A DNA stretch of 42,208 nt from Chara braunii (GCA_003427395.1 BFEA01000288.1:1480749-1522956), one strand, 5' to 3'. Numbered from the stretch's first letter, positions 20,553 through 30,679 are shown. Notes: generated by a model from the letters alone, not told the origin. Numbers and translations are program-made.

Positions 20553-21997
20553 TCAACTGTTGCATTGTAGAGCCTCTGATCTGCGCATTGGTCCACTGTT
20601 TCCCTTTGAATACCTGGTCATTTCATCCCTGCCAAATAACTGAGAACACAACTGCTCTGGCCGATTGGCCCATGTAACCCCATCCTTTTGCAAGCGGGGT
20701 ACCATCCGGAACCCCTCCCAATAGACTCCATTTCTTATCCCACTCAAATGATTGACCTGGTAAACTATTTCATACATTAATCCACCAACTCCAAATTCGA
20801 GCCGAGGCGGGACAGTCCCACCACAAGTGGATCGTAGATTCAAAGGCCCATTCAAACCTCAAACACTTCAGATCAATTTCCAATTGTCTGGCAGCGAGCC
20901 ACACCGCCGAAGGGGTAGCCATCATAGAGAGTAGCCACAGAATCGAGGCTTGTCTTTGACAGACAATCAGCTTCAGCTGTTTCCAACAGTTGAGCAGAGC
21001 CTGATCAATGATTTCAGGATCTATGTCTATGATTGCCATCCATCTCGTTCTTGCCACAGTCAAGGGGTCCTTCCGAGCAAGGACGTATTTGTAGCCTACC
21101 TTCGGGGTGTAATCCAAAATTCTCAAGTTTTTCCCGGATTTTCCAAGAGCTCTCCACTCCCACATATAGGGATCTAACTTCATATTCTCCACCGGTGTGC
21201 CCTTCTGGATCACCTCGCATCCTTGGGGCCCATACATTCTACTCCGTTCATTTACGCGAACCTGCGTAAATGTGGAGTAAGTTGCAACAGACAAGACTTT
21301 TGGCTAACCTGCCAACCTTGGAGAAGTCGTTTCCCGTCAGGTAGATACTCTATAATTTTCCATAGCTTCGATTGATCTCCATTTGTGCTCACTAGCCAGG
21401 ACCCTGCCGGATCCACTGCGTTCGGGCCCAACTGGTATTTTCAATGAGACGGGATTGCGTCTAACACATAGGCCAGTTTCAAGCTGAGATTCCTCACATT
21501 GCCAAGTGTACACCTCAACTGAGATTCAGATTTCCATGTTCCCTGAATTTGGTCCCAGAGGTCCTGCACTCTGAGAACACCCCGTTCAATCCACTTACAG
21601 CAAAAGTTATTTCTATCTGCCTTGATCCATTCCCCATCCCGAGAACGGATGTGAGGATTTTCAAATAATGGTTGCATCAGTATTTCAGCCTTCGTTGTTG
21701 GTTCCACCCACACGTCCGGCCTGAGTTTCTTCCAAGCGAAGATGATTGCCTTCCAAAATGGAGATTTTATTTGTCTTCTCTGGAAGGACTGGAGCATTAA
21801 GCAAAGCCAAACATTATTCGGTCTGGTCAACTCTCATTCTTTTGCCAGAATGTGTTCAGCCATGATGACCCAATGCGGAGCAGGGGATAACTGACTAGCA
21901 TTAATCAGCCACCGAATAAGCATGGCATTGTTCTGTTTTTTCGGGTCCAAGATCCCCAAGCCCCCTTGGGTCCTCGGAGTGCAAAGCATCTCCCGTG
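20553..21997 (-). pseudogene. LINE ORF2, C-terminal part with zinc-binding-like region
   Basis: Two main open pieces remain. The first, 21,441-21,830, reads PNNVWLCLMLQSFQRRQ and FWKAIIFAWKKLRP. The second, 20,770-21,294, reads GYKYVLARKDPLTVARTRW and KCLRFEWAFESTIHLWWDCP, ending near ARIWSWW. The C...H...C spacing followed by IW is typical of the zf-RVT region after plant LINE RTs. A third frame overlaps 20,553-20,855 and may hold the last residues. At least two more frameshifts lie between the pieces. No RNase H motif was seen. Confidence 0.7.
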
Positions 21998-23085
21998 CTA
22001 CCTTAGAGATGAAAGAATCCTCATCTGTAGCATATGGTTTCCAAAGAAATTTGGCAGCTCGCTTTTTAGTGAGTGAGTACGTTGTGACCCTAAAGCCCTA
22101 ACTATTCCCACAAACCACAGCAATACAAATAGGCCCCCATTAATGACTAAGGCTCTTCCTGATAACGATAAATGAGGCGCCTTACCCCATGTTACCATTC
22201 TTTGCATCGATTTTTGTAACAATACATCATCTTGATCACCCGAGCAATCCAAGAGGGAAATTTGGACACCTAAGAAACGTTCCGACAGTTCATCTGTTAT
22301 ACGATTCATTCCCCATTCACAAGTGAATGAGAAGTTAGCAGGGAGCAGGAATACCGATTTGTGCCAATTGACTGAGGCTTCAGACAGATCGCAGTAGCTA
22401 GCTAGTTCAGCCCTCAACGCTCCCAGTGATTCTGCTGTGTTCTCTAAAAGAACAAACAGGTCGTCAGCCAGCGCCTTCACCTTGCACTGGGACGGTCCCA
22501 GAGTAAGACCACTGATTCTCTCCTGTCTTCTAATATTATTCAGTAGTACCTCCATTTGAACTGCAAATAAGAGCGGGGCAAGAGGACAACCTTGTCTTAA
22601 TGACCTTGTAAGAGGAAACGTCTCAGATAAATGGCCATTAATCATTACCGCAGTTGTTGACAATGTGTACATAGCTACTATCCATCTGCGAAAGTTGGAC
22701 CCAAATCCTATAATTTTTAGGGTTGTTAAGACATATGACCAGTTTACTCGGTCATATGCTTTTTCCAGGTTAAGAAGGAGCACAGCCACATTTAAGGAGT
22801 CATTCTGTATGAGCTCCAGGGATTCAATGGTTGTAACTATATTGTCAAATATGGACCTGCCTTGAACGAAGGCCGCCTGGTCGCTTTGGACCAGGTCAAC
22901 GAGATATCTACCCAATCTTCTGGCCAAGATTTTAGCCAGTTATTTATACGATACATTCAAGACTGATATAGGTCTCCAATTTCGGATCTCCGTCCGATCA
23001 CCCTTCTTAAATAACACAGAAATGACTCCTTGGTGCATATTGGCAGACATATTAGAACCCAGTAGTATATCATTATAGATTTCAA
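21998..23085 (-). pseudogene. LINE ORF2, reverse transcriptase domain, likely inactive
   Basis: After the frameshift the frame reads HQGVISVLFKKGDR and IRNWRPISVLNVSYK, is cut by TAA at 22940-22942, then continues LAKILARRLGRYL, QAAFVQGRSIFDNI, LLNLEKAYDRVNW, LRQGCPLAPLLFAVQ and ALADDLFVLL. These are RT motifs 1-5 of non-LTR elements. Motif A should carry a catalytic Asp before LEKAYD; here codon 22769-22771 is AAC (Asn), a single G-to-A change. The Asp-Asp pair of motif C is present (LADD, against the usual FADD or YADD). The frame ends by another shift near 22,030. Confidence 0.9.
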
Positions 23086-23634
23086 TCAGGCTACTTCCCA
23101 CCGAGTCCAAATTTTAATATACAGTTTCACCGGGAGCCCATCGTCCCCGGGTACTTTGCCTTTCGACATAGCTTTGAGGGTTTCTAGTGCTTCCTCCGGT
23201 GTGATTGGCCTGTCCATGTCCAGGCGCCCCGGCGTCGAAATTCTAACCGAGGTACCATCCCAATGCCCGCAGTCTACGTCCAGGTCCTCGGTGACTTCCG
23301 CGCCCTGCAATCTTGAGGTGAGTATGTCTTTGTAGTAAGTGGCAGCGTATTCACACACATTTGTAAGTTCTCTTGCTCTTGGGGCATCTGAGTCAAACGG
23401 ATGTTGGAGGTCTCTCATCTGTATAGTCGAGCGTCGAGGTAGAAGTTTATGGAATGATTTCTTGGTCATGCGGTCATAGACCCCAATACCCTTGATCATT
23501 AACCGCTCCGACCAAATGTATGAGTTTCTTTTTTGCATATCCTCCCATTCCAACATCAACTTCGCTCTTTCCTTTCCCCAGATCAGATTTGACACCGGAT
23601 GTTCCGACATTCTTTGCTCAGCATAACAGATTCT
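23086..23634 (-). pseudogene. LINE ORF2, linker between endonuclease and RT
   Basis: The frame is the same as the endonuclease. It reads NLIWGKERAKLMLEWEDMQ, then DRPITPEEALETLKAMSKGK followed by VPGDDGLPVKLYIKIW, the usual L1 segment leading into the fingers of the RT. The frame is lost near 23,100-23,115 by a one-base indel in an A/T run and ends at 23086. The following sequence continues in another frame with SLIEIYNDILLGSN. Confidence 0.8.
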
Positions 23635-23637
23635 CTA

Positions 23638-24585
23638 TTTGATTTCCGTTGCCTTTGAGCGGTTAGATGCCATAATTCTAGAAAAAACGTTAAGCAAGTT
23701 CGAGAACATTTTGGAGCCTGAATTCCACCATTGTTCCTGAGTAGAGAAATTATCTCTTGATTGCTCCCAGTCCGTCCAGAATAGTCGCATCCATTCAACA
23801 AGACCTGGATCTTCCAAATTCACAGTGTTAAACCGAAATAGGCCCTTACTTCTTACCAAGGTAGAGGAGGTAATAGACATCCTCACCGGTTTATGATCTA
23901 ACAAGGACTGTAACGCTTCCGATACCTCATTGACCGAATTCCACAAGCCAGAGAAGATTAAGAAATAATCTAACCGCCGAGTTGTGGTACCTGTATTATC
24001 TCTGTAATTCGAAAACCAGGTAAGTCCTAACAGATCTGGATGAGTCAATCTGTATGGATCAATCAGGTTAAACTCATTCATCAGAGTTAATAGTGCTTCC
24101 TTATTTCGAGTCTCATCCTGTCTAGACGAGGTAGCGTCCAAAGAGGTATTCCAATCAGCAGCTAGAATAAGGCGGTCGCAGTCCGGAATCACATAGAGCA
24201 GTTCATCAAAGAAATATATTCGTTCTGAGCGAATTACAGGAGCATAAATAGAAGCAACAATCCATTCTTCCTCGTTCATACAAAATTTCACCCAACACCA
24301 TCTGCCCCACAGGTCAGCGTAGAAATCAATAATTTCCAAGTCTATGTCCCTGTGGATCAGAATAACTGTGCTTCCTCTTGAGCCAATGGCGGGGGACCAA
24401 ATCTGTGGACCATCCCACCAATGTCCTAAGAAGTTAATCTTGTCCTCGTTTAACTTGGTTTCTTGTAGGCAAGCAAGATGGCATTTCTTCTCATGCAACC
24501 ACCCTTTCAACCTATCCCGTTTGTGTCTCTTAGTGGTGTCCCCTAAGCCTCTCAGGTTCCACGTAATCAAGTTAAATTTGGACAT
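23638..24585 (-). pseudogene. LINE ORF2, APE-type endonuclease domain
   Basis: From the ATG at 24585 the frame reads MSKFNLITWNLRG. The APE/exonuclease III-like motifs appear in order: WNLRG, CLQETK, VASIYAPV, LAADWN, TWFS, RRLDYFLI and LLDHKPV. These include the residues expected for metal binding and catalysis (Asn, Glu, Asp/Asn and terminal Asp-His), so the domain itself looks intact. It nicks target DNA to prime reverse transcription. An in-frame TAG at 23635-23637 interrupts ORF2; the same frame continues directly beyond it, so a CAG-to-TAG change is the simplest explanation. Confidence 0.88.
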
Positions 24586-25407
24586 CCCCGGCAACCCCTC
24601 CTGCTAAGGATTGGATTCCGGAGGTGGGGTGAGTTGGCACCCATGGGGCGGTAATACTGTTTTTGAAGAACTGCGAGTTCAATTTCTTCGCGCTGGGTAA
24701 CCTTCCCTCAATCTCTCCCAACAATTCTGCCGAAAAGTACGGAGGGATTCTGACACGCGACAATTCCTGTCTTCTCTTCTCGTACAACCATTCAATCGGG
24801 AGTAATCTCAAACCCTCAACCTCCAATGCTTCCAATTGATCTTGGTCAAAACGCACATCAAATATAGGGACAAAAAAATTCAGCTTCCTATCAGGGGTTT
24901 TCGGATGATCTGTTATCAACCGAACCATCAACTCACCCGACATCCACCGGAATAGAAATTTATTCCTAATCGTAGTACGTACAAGAGTGAAAATAGAGGA
25001 TGGCATGGGCTGTTCCGGAGCAGCGAGATTGACCAGAGCAGGCGATCCTTCGGAGCCTACAAAGGCAATCCACCACAGATTATTACGTACAGCCGTACAA
25101 AATATCGGGAGAATCCTTACCTCCAGGTCCTGGATTTGACCCCTTTGTAGAGTTGTCGGCATTCGCCTCCTCGTAGTCTTGGTACCAGGGGTACCAACTA
25201 CAGACATCAGTGAGTTTCAGACCCCTGAGGGGACAGCAAGTCTTTGTTCCTATGCAGAGAAGAGGTTGAAACATTCCCTTTCAGGCGTCGTTGTTTTCCG
25301 AAGGATAATCGTCTGTCGTCTTGGCCTGCTGGAACTGAAGTCGAAGCCTCCGGTCTGACTGCTTGAAGGTTTTTAACCTCCGTTGGTCTCGGCGGCTGGT
25401 TCAGCTC
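24572..25407 (-). pseudogene. LINE ORF1, frameshifted C-terminal part
   Basis: Coding-like sequence continues after ORF1 in shifted frames. One, about 25,207-25,370, reads EVKNLQAVRPEAS and ends at a stop. The next is open at 24,572-25,207 and reads NLWWIAFVGSEGSPALVNLA and LNFFVPIFDVRFDQDQLEAL. The last part (about 200 residues) is well kept but matches no domain I recognise. Its end overlaps the start of ORF2 (ATG at 24585) by 14 nt, an arrangement compatible with coupled translation. It may be an extra ORF1 domain rather than a separate gene. Confidence 0.6.
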
Positions 25408-26811
25408 TTAAGGCACTCTGCTTGTTCCTTGCTTCGTTAGACCTCTTGCTGGCTGCGGCGTGGTTGTTTCTCGTGGAAGAGGAACTCCTCCCATTCTGAA
25501 CTCTTCAAAGGGCGCAAAGGCCGAAGTGGTACTGACATATTGCTGCATGACTGTATGCGCCATCCACGAGGAGTGGCTTGCCAAACCAAGAGGGTGGTAG
25601 AAGTTCCCGCTTGGCATCGCCTGTAGTCCAAGAGAAAATAACGGATTGTTATTTAACTGTCCTGGATTAAGATTTCCAGGAAGAAAGCTCGACGGGTTGC
25701 CTAAAGAGATAGGCTGTTGTCTCACTCCTTGTGCAAACAGACCTTGGCCCAGGGTGACTCTCTCCGACCCCAATGGAGCGTTAACTCCTTCTTGTCCTGG
25801 CACCGAGGTTGCCGAAACTCCTTCGCCTCCCGCCTGCGACGTCCCCCCCACTTCATTTGGAACTGCCCCCCCCGGGGCTCCTTGTCCTCCCATCGGTCTC
25901 ATCACTCCCTGATACTGTGGTCGACTTGCAGATGACGCCTGTCCTTGTTGATATTGTGAGCCATGTCCTTGTTGCTGGTTTCTTCTACACTCCGCATCCG
26001 AATGAAAAAAGGCTTTACATGTTCTGCATCTAGGCGTGCCTGCGGAAGCCAATCTGACCTCCAACTCATCTCCTTCGCAAGTCTCCATCCAGATCTTATC
26101 CTTCATGTTGTCCTTCGTAGAAGGATCGATGTCAAATTTGACATTGATGAGAGCTGGCTTCTGACAGTCTTGTTCCACTGGATGCGTACGCAAAATCGGC
26201 CCGATTGCTCGTGCTATCTGCGCCTGCAAGTAGAAAAAAGCGTCCAGAGGTACTTGGACCGCAGTCACCCAAAACACCGAATCATCTTCCTCCAGTCTCT
26301 GGGCGCGCAATTGAGCTTTCGTAAGCCATGGCTTAAATTCGAGAACATACCGATTCGTGCCAATCGTGAGTTCGTCCCTACCTTTGAGAATAAAAAAGGT
26401 AGCGATCGCTGAGCTTTTGGCTACGTACGAAAGTACATTAGGACTCTCGATCTTAACTCTTCCTCGACTAAATGTTTGCGCATCCAAAGCACCTCCGGCC
26501 ACTTTCTCATCTTCAAACGCCCTCATTATATCCTCTTTGACCTTTCGGGACAAGAATCTCGCCCCATCTCGGAATATAATAGTAACAGTGTGCTCTTTCA
26601 ACCACGCTATCTTCACCTGGTCAATATTCCTGTTCACCTTAAAGCGAACCTCTCGACCCTCTCCACTCATCTCTCCAGGGTCGATGCCTGTTGGCATCAC
26701 TCCATCTTCGTAACAGCGCCTTGCTAATTCTCGCAATCTCACATTATCCTCTTCAGATTCATTTGGAGCCGGTGGGGATCTCGGCCCCCGGTCCATGTTG
26801 ACTTCCGTCAT
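25408..26811 (-). CDS. LINE ORF1, N-terminal part with CCHC zinc knuckle
   Basis: ORF1 proteins bind the element's RNA. From the ATG at 26811 the frame is open for 467 residues; it stays open further upstream to a TAG near 26,913, but only GTG is available there. Residues about 160-235 (FWVTAVQVPLDAFFYLQAQI onward, then KPALINVKFDID) resemble the DUF4283-like region of plant LINE ORF1. A CX2CX4HX4C knuckle (C262, C265, H270, C275) follows, then a Gln/Gly/Pro-rich low-complexity tail. The frame stops at 25408, while related coding sequence continues in other frames to 24,572, so the stop is probably a frameshift product. Confidence 0.7.
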   Translation of the reverse strand: MTEVNMDRGPRSPPAPNESEEDNVRLRELARRCYEDGVMPTGIDPGEMSGEGREVRFKVNRNIDQVKIAWLKEHTVTIIFRDGARFLSRKVKEDIMRAFEDEKVAGGALDAQTFSRGRVKIESPNVLSYVAKSSAIATFFILKGRDELTIGTNRYVLEFKPWLTKAQLRAQRLEEDDSVFWVTAVQVPLDAFFYLQAQIARAIGPILRTHPVEQDCQKPALINVKFDIDPSTKDNMKDKIWMETCEGDELEVRLASAGTPRCRTCKAFFHSDAECRRNQQQGHGSQYQQGQASSASRPQYQGVMRPMGGQGAPGGAVPNEVGGTSQAGGEGVSATSVPGQEGVNAPLGSERVTLGQGLFAQGVRQQPISLGNPSSFLPGNLNPGQLNNNPLFSLGLQAMPSGNFYHPLGLASHSSWMAHTVMQQYVSTTSAFAPFEEFRMGGVPLPRETTTPQPARGLTKQGTSRVP

Positions 26812-27240
26812 AGGTGTACCACCACTCGGACTCAGCCCACGTTCCACTTGTCTATCTGACGGCAACACCCAGCTATCGGCAGTTACCGAGTCTTCAACAA
26901 CACTTCCACCCTAAAACCTATCAACCTGCTTCTTCATGCTCCCTACCTTTCGTTGACTATCAACCTTCCTCATCACCTCGTGTACAAACACTACTCAGGT
27001 CGGAGCCGGGACATCGTGTTGGAGAGTGGCATATCACCAAGGCTATGTCACGCCATCATGGCGGCGCCTTGCATCCCTACAACCCTACCGGGGGAGCTAT
27101 CGCGATGGTAGCACCCCGGTCGAGTCCGTTCCGTTACCGGGTTGCGTGCGCTAGGTCCGAGCGCTGTAGCGCCGGCGGTAGCACACCGGTCCGACCCCCT
27201 CCCATTCGAACCATTTCTCAATTCATCGCTCTTGTTTTTT

Positions 27241-27789
27241 CTTAGATTATGTCTCGTCCAGCAGTCATTCGTTTTGGTGAACGAACTGCTGGGCCGAGAT
27301 CCCACTAGCAAAAAGTATAGGATCGAGCTCCTGAATCTAGAAGTGTTTTATGAAGGGATGCAGAAAAGCAGTTTAATTTCGGCTTCCTGCACATCTCCGC
27401 AACACTGTCCAGATTCAGGCATCGATTCGATCCTCCTTGTTAGTAGGACGGTGCTCTTGGGAGTTGGCTGCTCGTGGCTGAAAAGCCACGAGAAATGATA
27501 TAACCGTTGGCCAAAGCAAAAAAAAAAAAGTGCCCGTTCATTTTGACGAACAGGCTGCTTCTCCCTTTGATGGGAAGAGCAAAAGCGAATGAATATGCCG
27601 CGGAAACGCGGCCACGTTCCGGGTGTGGGGTTTGGGACCTTGTACTTGTGTTACGAGGGACTCTCTGCACACGTTTGGGGGGTTCCCAGTCGCGACCGTC
27701 GGCTGCTGGGAGAGAGAGAGAAAGGCCCCCCCCTTTATGGCTGAAGGTTAGTTTGCGCCCTTTCGTCTTAGCAACGGGCTTGAGGACTG
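27241..27789. other. Spacer with a GNRA-capped hairpin, left flank of R1 copy 2
   Basis: It contains the hairpin listed at 27471-27492. It also has TTCGTT/AACGAA pairing near 27,268-27,285, a homopolymer A run near 27,520 and a GCCCGTTC...GAACAGGC stem near 27,533-27,556. Related GCCCATT...AATGGGC sequence lies before R1 copy 1 at 2117-2140. GAATGAAT-TGCCGCGGAA near 27,586 is a third copy of the motif at 142. No gene was recognised. Confidence 0.5.
27471..27492 (+). other. Perfect 9-bp hairpin with GAAA tetraloop
   Basis: CTCGTGGCT (27471-27479), GAAA, AGCCACGAG (27484-27492). GAAA is a GNRA-type tetraloop when read on the plus strand, which is compatible with an RNA structure. It is isolated, with no recognisable family. 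Confidence 0.8.
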
Positions 27790-28289
27790 CGCCGCACCTG
27801 GCGCCATAGGGTGCCTAGGTACAGGCGCAGGCAGGGAGAAAAGGACCCAACTGAGCTTGACACTAGCTTGGCTCTGGGCGGCCGTTCGTTTCAAACGGCA
27901 GGTTGCCCCCTCACAAAGAAATAAGGAGGGGGTAAAAAGAAAAAAAACAAAAGAAAGAAAAAATGAAGAGAAAAAAAAAACAAAGAAAAAGTAACGGCCG
28001 CGAATGTGGCCGCGGCCGTAGAACAGGTGCGGCCCCTAGAAGCTTCTAGGGGCTGATGGGACCGCATCTGTTAAAGTTGAGCATGCAGTCCTGAAATGGC
28101 TTGGTACTGCCATTTTGGACTGCGCCCGGCCGTGGGTGGCGGCCAGATGCACAACCAAAACTAGGGACTTGATTTTCCTAGTGGAACATCAAGATTCCCA
28201 GCCCTCGATCGAAGTTCAAATCGAGGGCTAGGCTCAGCCCCGTTTTTTTTGGCTGAGCCTCAAGTGGCTGACCACCACTCCAACCCAAC

Positions 28290-28297
28290 TATAAAAG
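28290..28297 (+). promoter_or_regulatory. TATA box of R1 copy 2
   Basis: TATAAAAG lies at the position equivalent to that in copy 1. Upstream lie AGCCCTCGAT/ATCGAGGGCT and AGGCTCAGCC/GGCTGAGCCT stems (about 28,199-28,261). Confidence 0.6.
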
Positions 28298-28469
28298 CAG
28301 GGTTGGCCAGCAGCATCCTCACTCAGTTGAGATGTTGCCCACATTCTGACTGAATGTGGAGTACTGAGCAGCATTATGCTGCTGAGGTGCTGAGAGGTGG
28401 AGAGGAGTGGAGGTCTGTAGTGAACGCGGAAGTGGAGGCTGCCATAGCCACCCCTTCATTTGGTGGAGT

Positions 28470-28685
28470 GCAGGGGAGGTGCTGCCTGCACAACACGGCT
28501 GCGGCAGCTGTTTTTGCTACGCTGCAGGGGAGGCTCTGCCCGTTTTGCACGGCGACAGTAGGTCTTCGGCAAGCAGTGCAGGGGAGGCTCTGCCCGTTTT
28601 GCACGGCAGCGGCAGGTCTTCTGCAAGCGGTGCAGGGGAGGCTCTGCCCGTTTTGCACGGCGGCGCAGTGTAATTTTGCTAGTGC
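28470..28685 (+). repeat. 54-bp minisatellite, four units
   Basis: GCAGGGGAGG starts units at 28470, 28524, 28578 and 28632, exactly 54 bp apart; three contain GCTCTGCCCGTTTTGCACGG. Because 54 is a multiple of three, a 187-codon open frame runs across it with an 18-residue Cys-rich repeat (GRLCPFCTA). The reverse strand is open too, so the frame is probably a by-product. R1 copy 1 has different, degenerate GGCAC/CGGTGGG repeats in this place. Confidence 0.9.
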
Positions 28686-29421
28686 TGCGGAAGCGCTGCC
28701 GAAATTTTGCGGCGGCTGCACAGGTTTTAACGGCAGTGGTGCGGAAGCGCTGTCGGTTTTGCACGGCGGCAGCGACGCTGTCAGTAAGGAAGTGTTGCTG
28801 TTTTTGGTACAACGGCAGCGACGTTGTCAAGGGGAGGTACTGTCCATTTGGAGGCTCGACAATGGCGGCAGTGCTGCTGGAATTTTGCAGCAGGGTGGAG
28901 CCGGGTTTTTGTTTTGATGTGTGATTAGGCGGTGATGCCGCACGGAGACATAGTACCGTTGACGGCGCAGCAAGCAGTGGTCTGTATATTTTTTTTGTGG
29001 TGCGCGGCTGTTAAGGTGGATTTCAGTGTGGCCTAGAGGTTGGGCTAGCGTTGGTGCGTGGTTGGGACTGTGCGACAGTGATGTATGGGTCGGCGGCATG
29101 AAGGGATCGCAGAGTGAATGCACGTGGCACTGACTATTGGAGTTGCAGCACTTGCGGGTTGCGTCGGAAGAACATCTTTTTTTTGGGGGGCCTCGCGACA
29201 CATACAGTTTCAAGGGGCCACCTTTATTTTTTGGCGGCGCGCAGCGCAAGCAGGATTTGAGAGTGGGACCATCCTGTGCTGTGGCGGTAACGTGGGACCG
29301 TTTGGGACCGTCTGGGACCATTTTGGGACAGGTGAGACCTATTTTGAGATCGGAATCGACATATTGGGGTGGTTATTGTGAGCATACATGGTACCTGGAG
29401 AAGACGTGGACTTGCGATTGA

Positions 29422-29679
29422 TTGAGAGTATCCTTAGTGGGAAGTACAGTTGGAACTGTTGGGATCACATGGGACTCATTGTTGGGAACGCCCTCCTGGA
29501 GGGTTATCTCACTTGAGTCTTTCAGTGAAGGTGACTTTCGCTCACACGAGCACTCGGAGGGTGAGGTGGCCGTCGTTAAGTGGGACGACCACGAGTTGTG
29601 GAGTTGCAAGCTACATATTTCCAGCTTCAACGGCGATCGTCTTCTCAACTTTAACTGGAATACTACTCGGCTTTCTTGA
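29422..29679 (+). CDS. Short open frame partly shared by both R1 copies
   Basis: The frame is 85 codons, first ATG at 29422, and the product is unknown. Its C-terminal half (VVKWDDHELWSCKLHISSFN) is recognisable in R1 copy 1 near 3,866-3,930 as VQWNNHNLWSCGPHIVSFND. There the upstream frame is broken by a shift and a stop follows soon after. The match may reflect DNA homology rather than coding constraint, since synonymous bias cannot be judged by eye. Confidence 0.3.
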   Translation: MRVSLVGSTVGTVGITWDSLLGTPSWRVISLESFSEGDFRSHEHSEGEVAVVKWDDHELWSCKLHISSFNGDRLLNFNWNTTRLS

Positions 29680-29925
29680 GTGAGCCGGATCAAACTTCAC
29701 TCAAGGTCAGTCGAAAGACTCAGATTTCCCTTCACACCTGTGTGAAACCACACTTTGCTTGACCTTGTTGTTTTGAATGTTCAAAGGAAAAGGCAGAGGA
29801 AAGTTGTGTGAATCATACATGTAAATGGAAAAGTCTGACTTGAGTATGGGATTGTACTGTTTTCTCTTGAACTTGTTTTCTTTGCATGTTGTGCAGGTAG
29901 GTAGAAGAATGCTTGCTATGGAGAT

Positions 29926-30679
29926 TGACTTTGCCTATTTGGGATGGAGAAAGGATTGTCATGCTTCTATCTTTCACCTGCCTGCATGACAAAAGTACTT
30001 GAATTCTGAAATGACTAATTTCAGCGGGTGGCGTGAAACAAAACTTCTGAATAAAATGAAAATGCAGTCAATGAGACTTAGCATTTTCCCACGATTGACA
30101 CATTTTACCCGGAATGACCTTCTATATCTATACCTGTCAAAGTGATTCTCATTCTCTATCTCATTCAAATTCTTTACGTCTAAATTACCTTGAACCAAGA
30201 AGGAATGAGAATAATTGAAAACTACTTGCAGTGAATACATTCTCTTTTCTCTAGGAAGCATCCAAGGCGGGGGTTCGTATGCTTTCGGAGCCGGCCCTGA
30301 TATCGACTTGGAGTGGACCCGACTCGTCCGGGGTGGTACTTTGCCGACTCGGTGGTGACGGCCCAACCTCTGAGATCCGGGTCTGCGGGCTCGGGCGAGG
30401 GGAAGGAGTATCCACAGACCACTTCCTAGAGGAGAGGCATGCAACACGTCAAGCAATGCCCCTGATCAAGAATCACCCGCGAAGCAACCTGTCATCGAGG
30501 AAGATTGAGAATGTATGGATTCAGGCGTATGCTTGTTTAATCATAGGTCGGCGTTAGTTGGAATGAATAACTTTGGCAGCGCGTCTCATCAAGTTAACAC
30601 TAAGGCAGTCCGAGTACCTGGTCGGTTGCGTCAAAGTTATTATCGGTTAGTCAATTTTTCGTTGGCAGTTGCATAATTG
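29926..30679. other. Insert between R1 copy 2 and R2 copy 4
   Basis: About 750 bp have no counterpart in the left R1-R2 locus. The minus strand holds a 160-codon frame (29,974-30,456) without recognisable motifs. A foldback AATAACTTTG/CAAAGTTATT (30566-30575, 30632-30641) lies near the right end. It may be a separate insertion. Confidence 0.45.

Larger units (their letters stand above)
19817..27240 (-). mobile_element. Degenerate L1-clade LINE (plant type), nearly full length
   Basis: On the minus strand the order is: GC-rich 5' region, ORF1 with CCHC knuckle, ORF2 with APE endonuclease, reverse transcriptase and a C-terminal zinc-binding-like region, about 0.7 kb of 3' sequence, and a 22-nt poly(A) (T run at 19817-19838). 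There are no LTRs, RNase H or integrase, which fits the L1 clade. ORF2 carries at least two nonsense codons and several frameshifts, and an expected catalytic Asp of the RT is Asn, so the copy is dead. The 5' end is uncertain. A weak target-site match (TTGTTTTAGATT at 19,808; TTGTTTTTTCTTAGATT at about 27,231) suggests about 27.23 kb. Confidence 0.9.
27790..29925 (+). repeat. R1 repeat family, copy 2
   Basis: It follows R1 copy 1 landmark by landmark: GGTTGCCCCCTCAC (27,902), TAACGGCCGCGAATGTGG (about 27,991), CTATAAAAG (28,289), CAAGGGGAGGTACTGTCC (28,829), GCGACACATACAG (29,193), GGTTATCTCACTTGAGTC (29,502) and AAAGTCTGACTTGAG (29,830). It differs by containing a four-unit 54-bp minisatellite and by lacking AATAAA. 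It is followed, after about 750 bp of unrelated sequence, by R2 copy 4, so the R1-R2 order of the left locus is repeated. Confidence 0.75.

Noticed and set aside
28354-28917. 187-codon Cys-rich repeat protein
   Set aside because: It spans a 54-bp minisatellite whose length is a multiple of three; the opposite strand is open as well and R1 copy 1 does not keep the frame.
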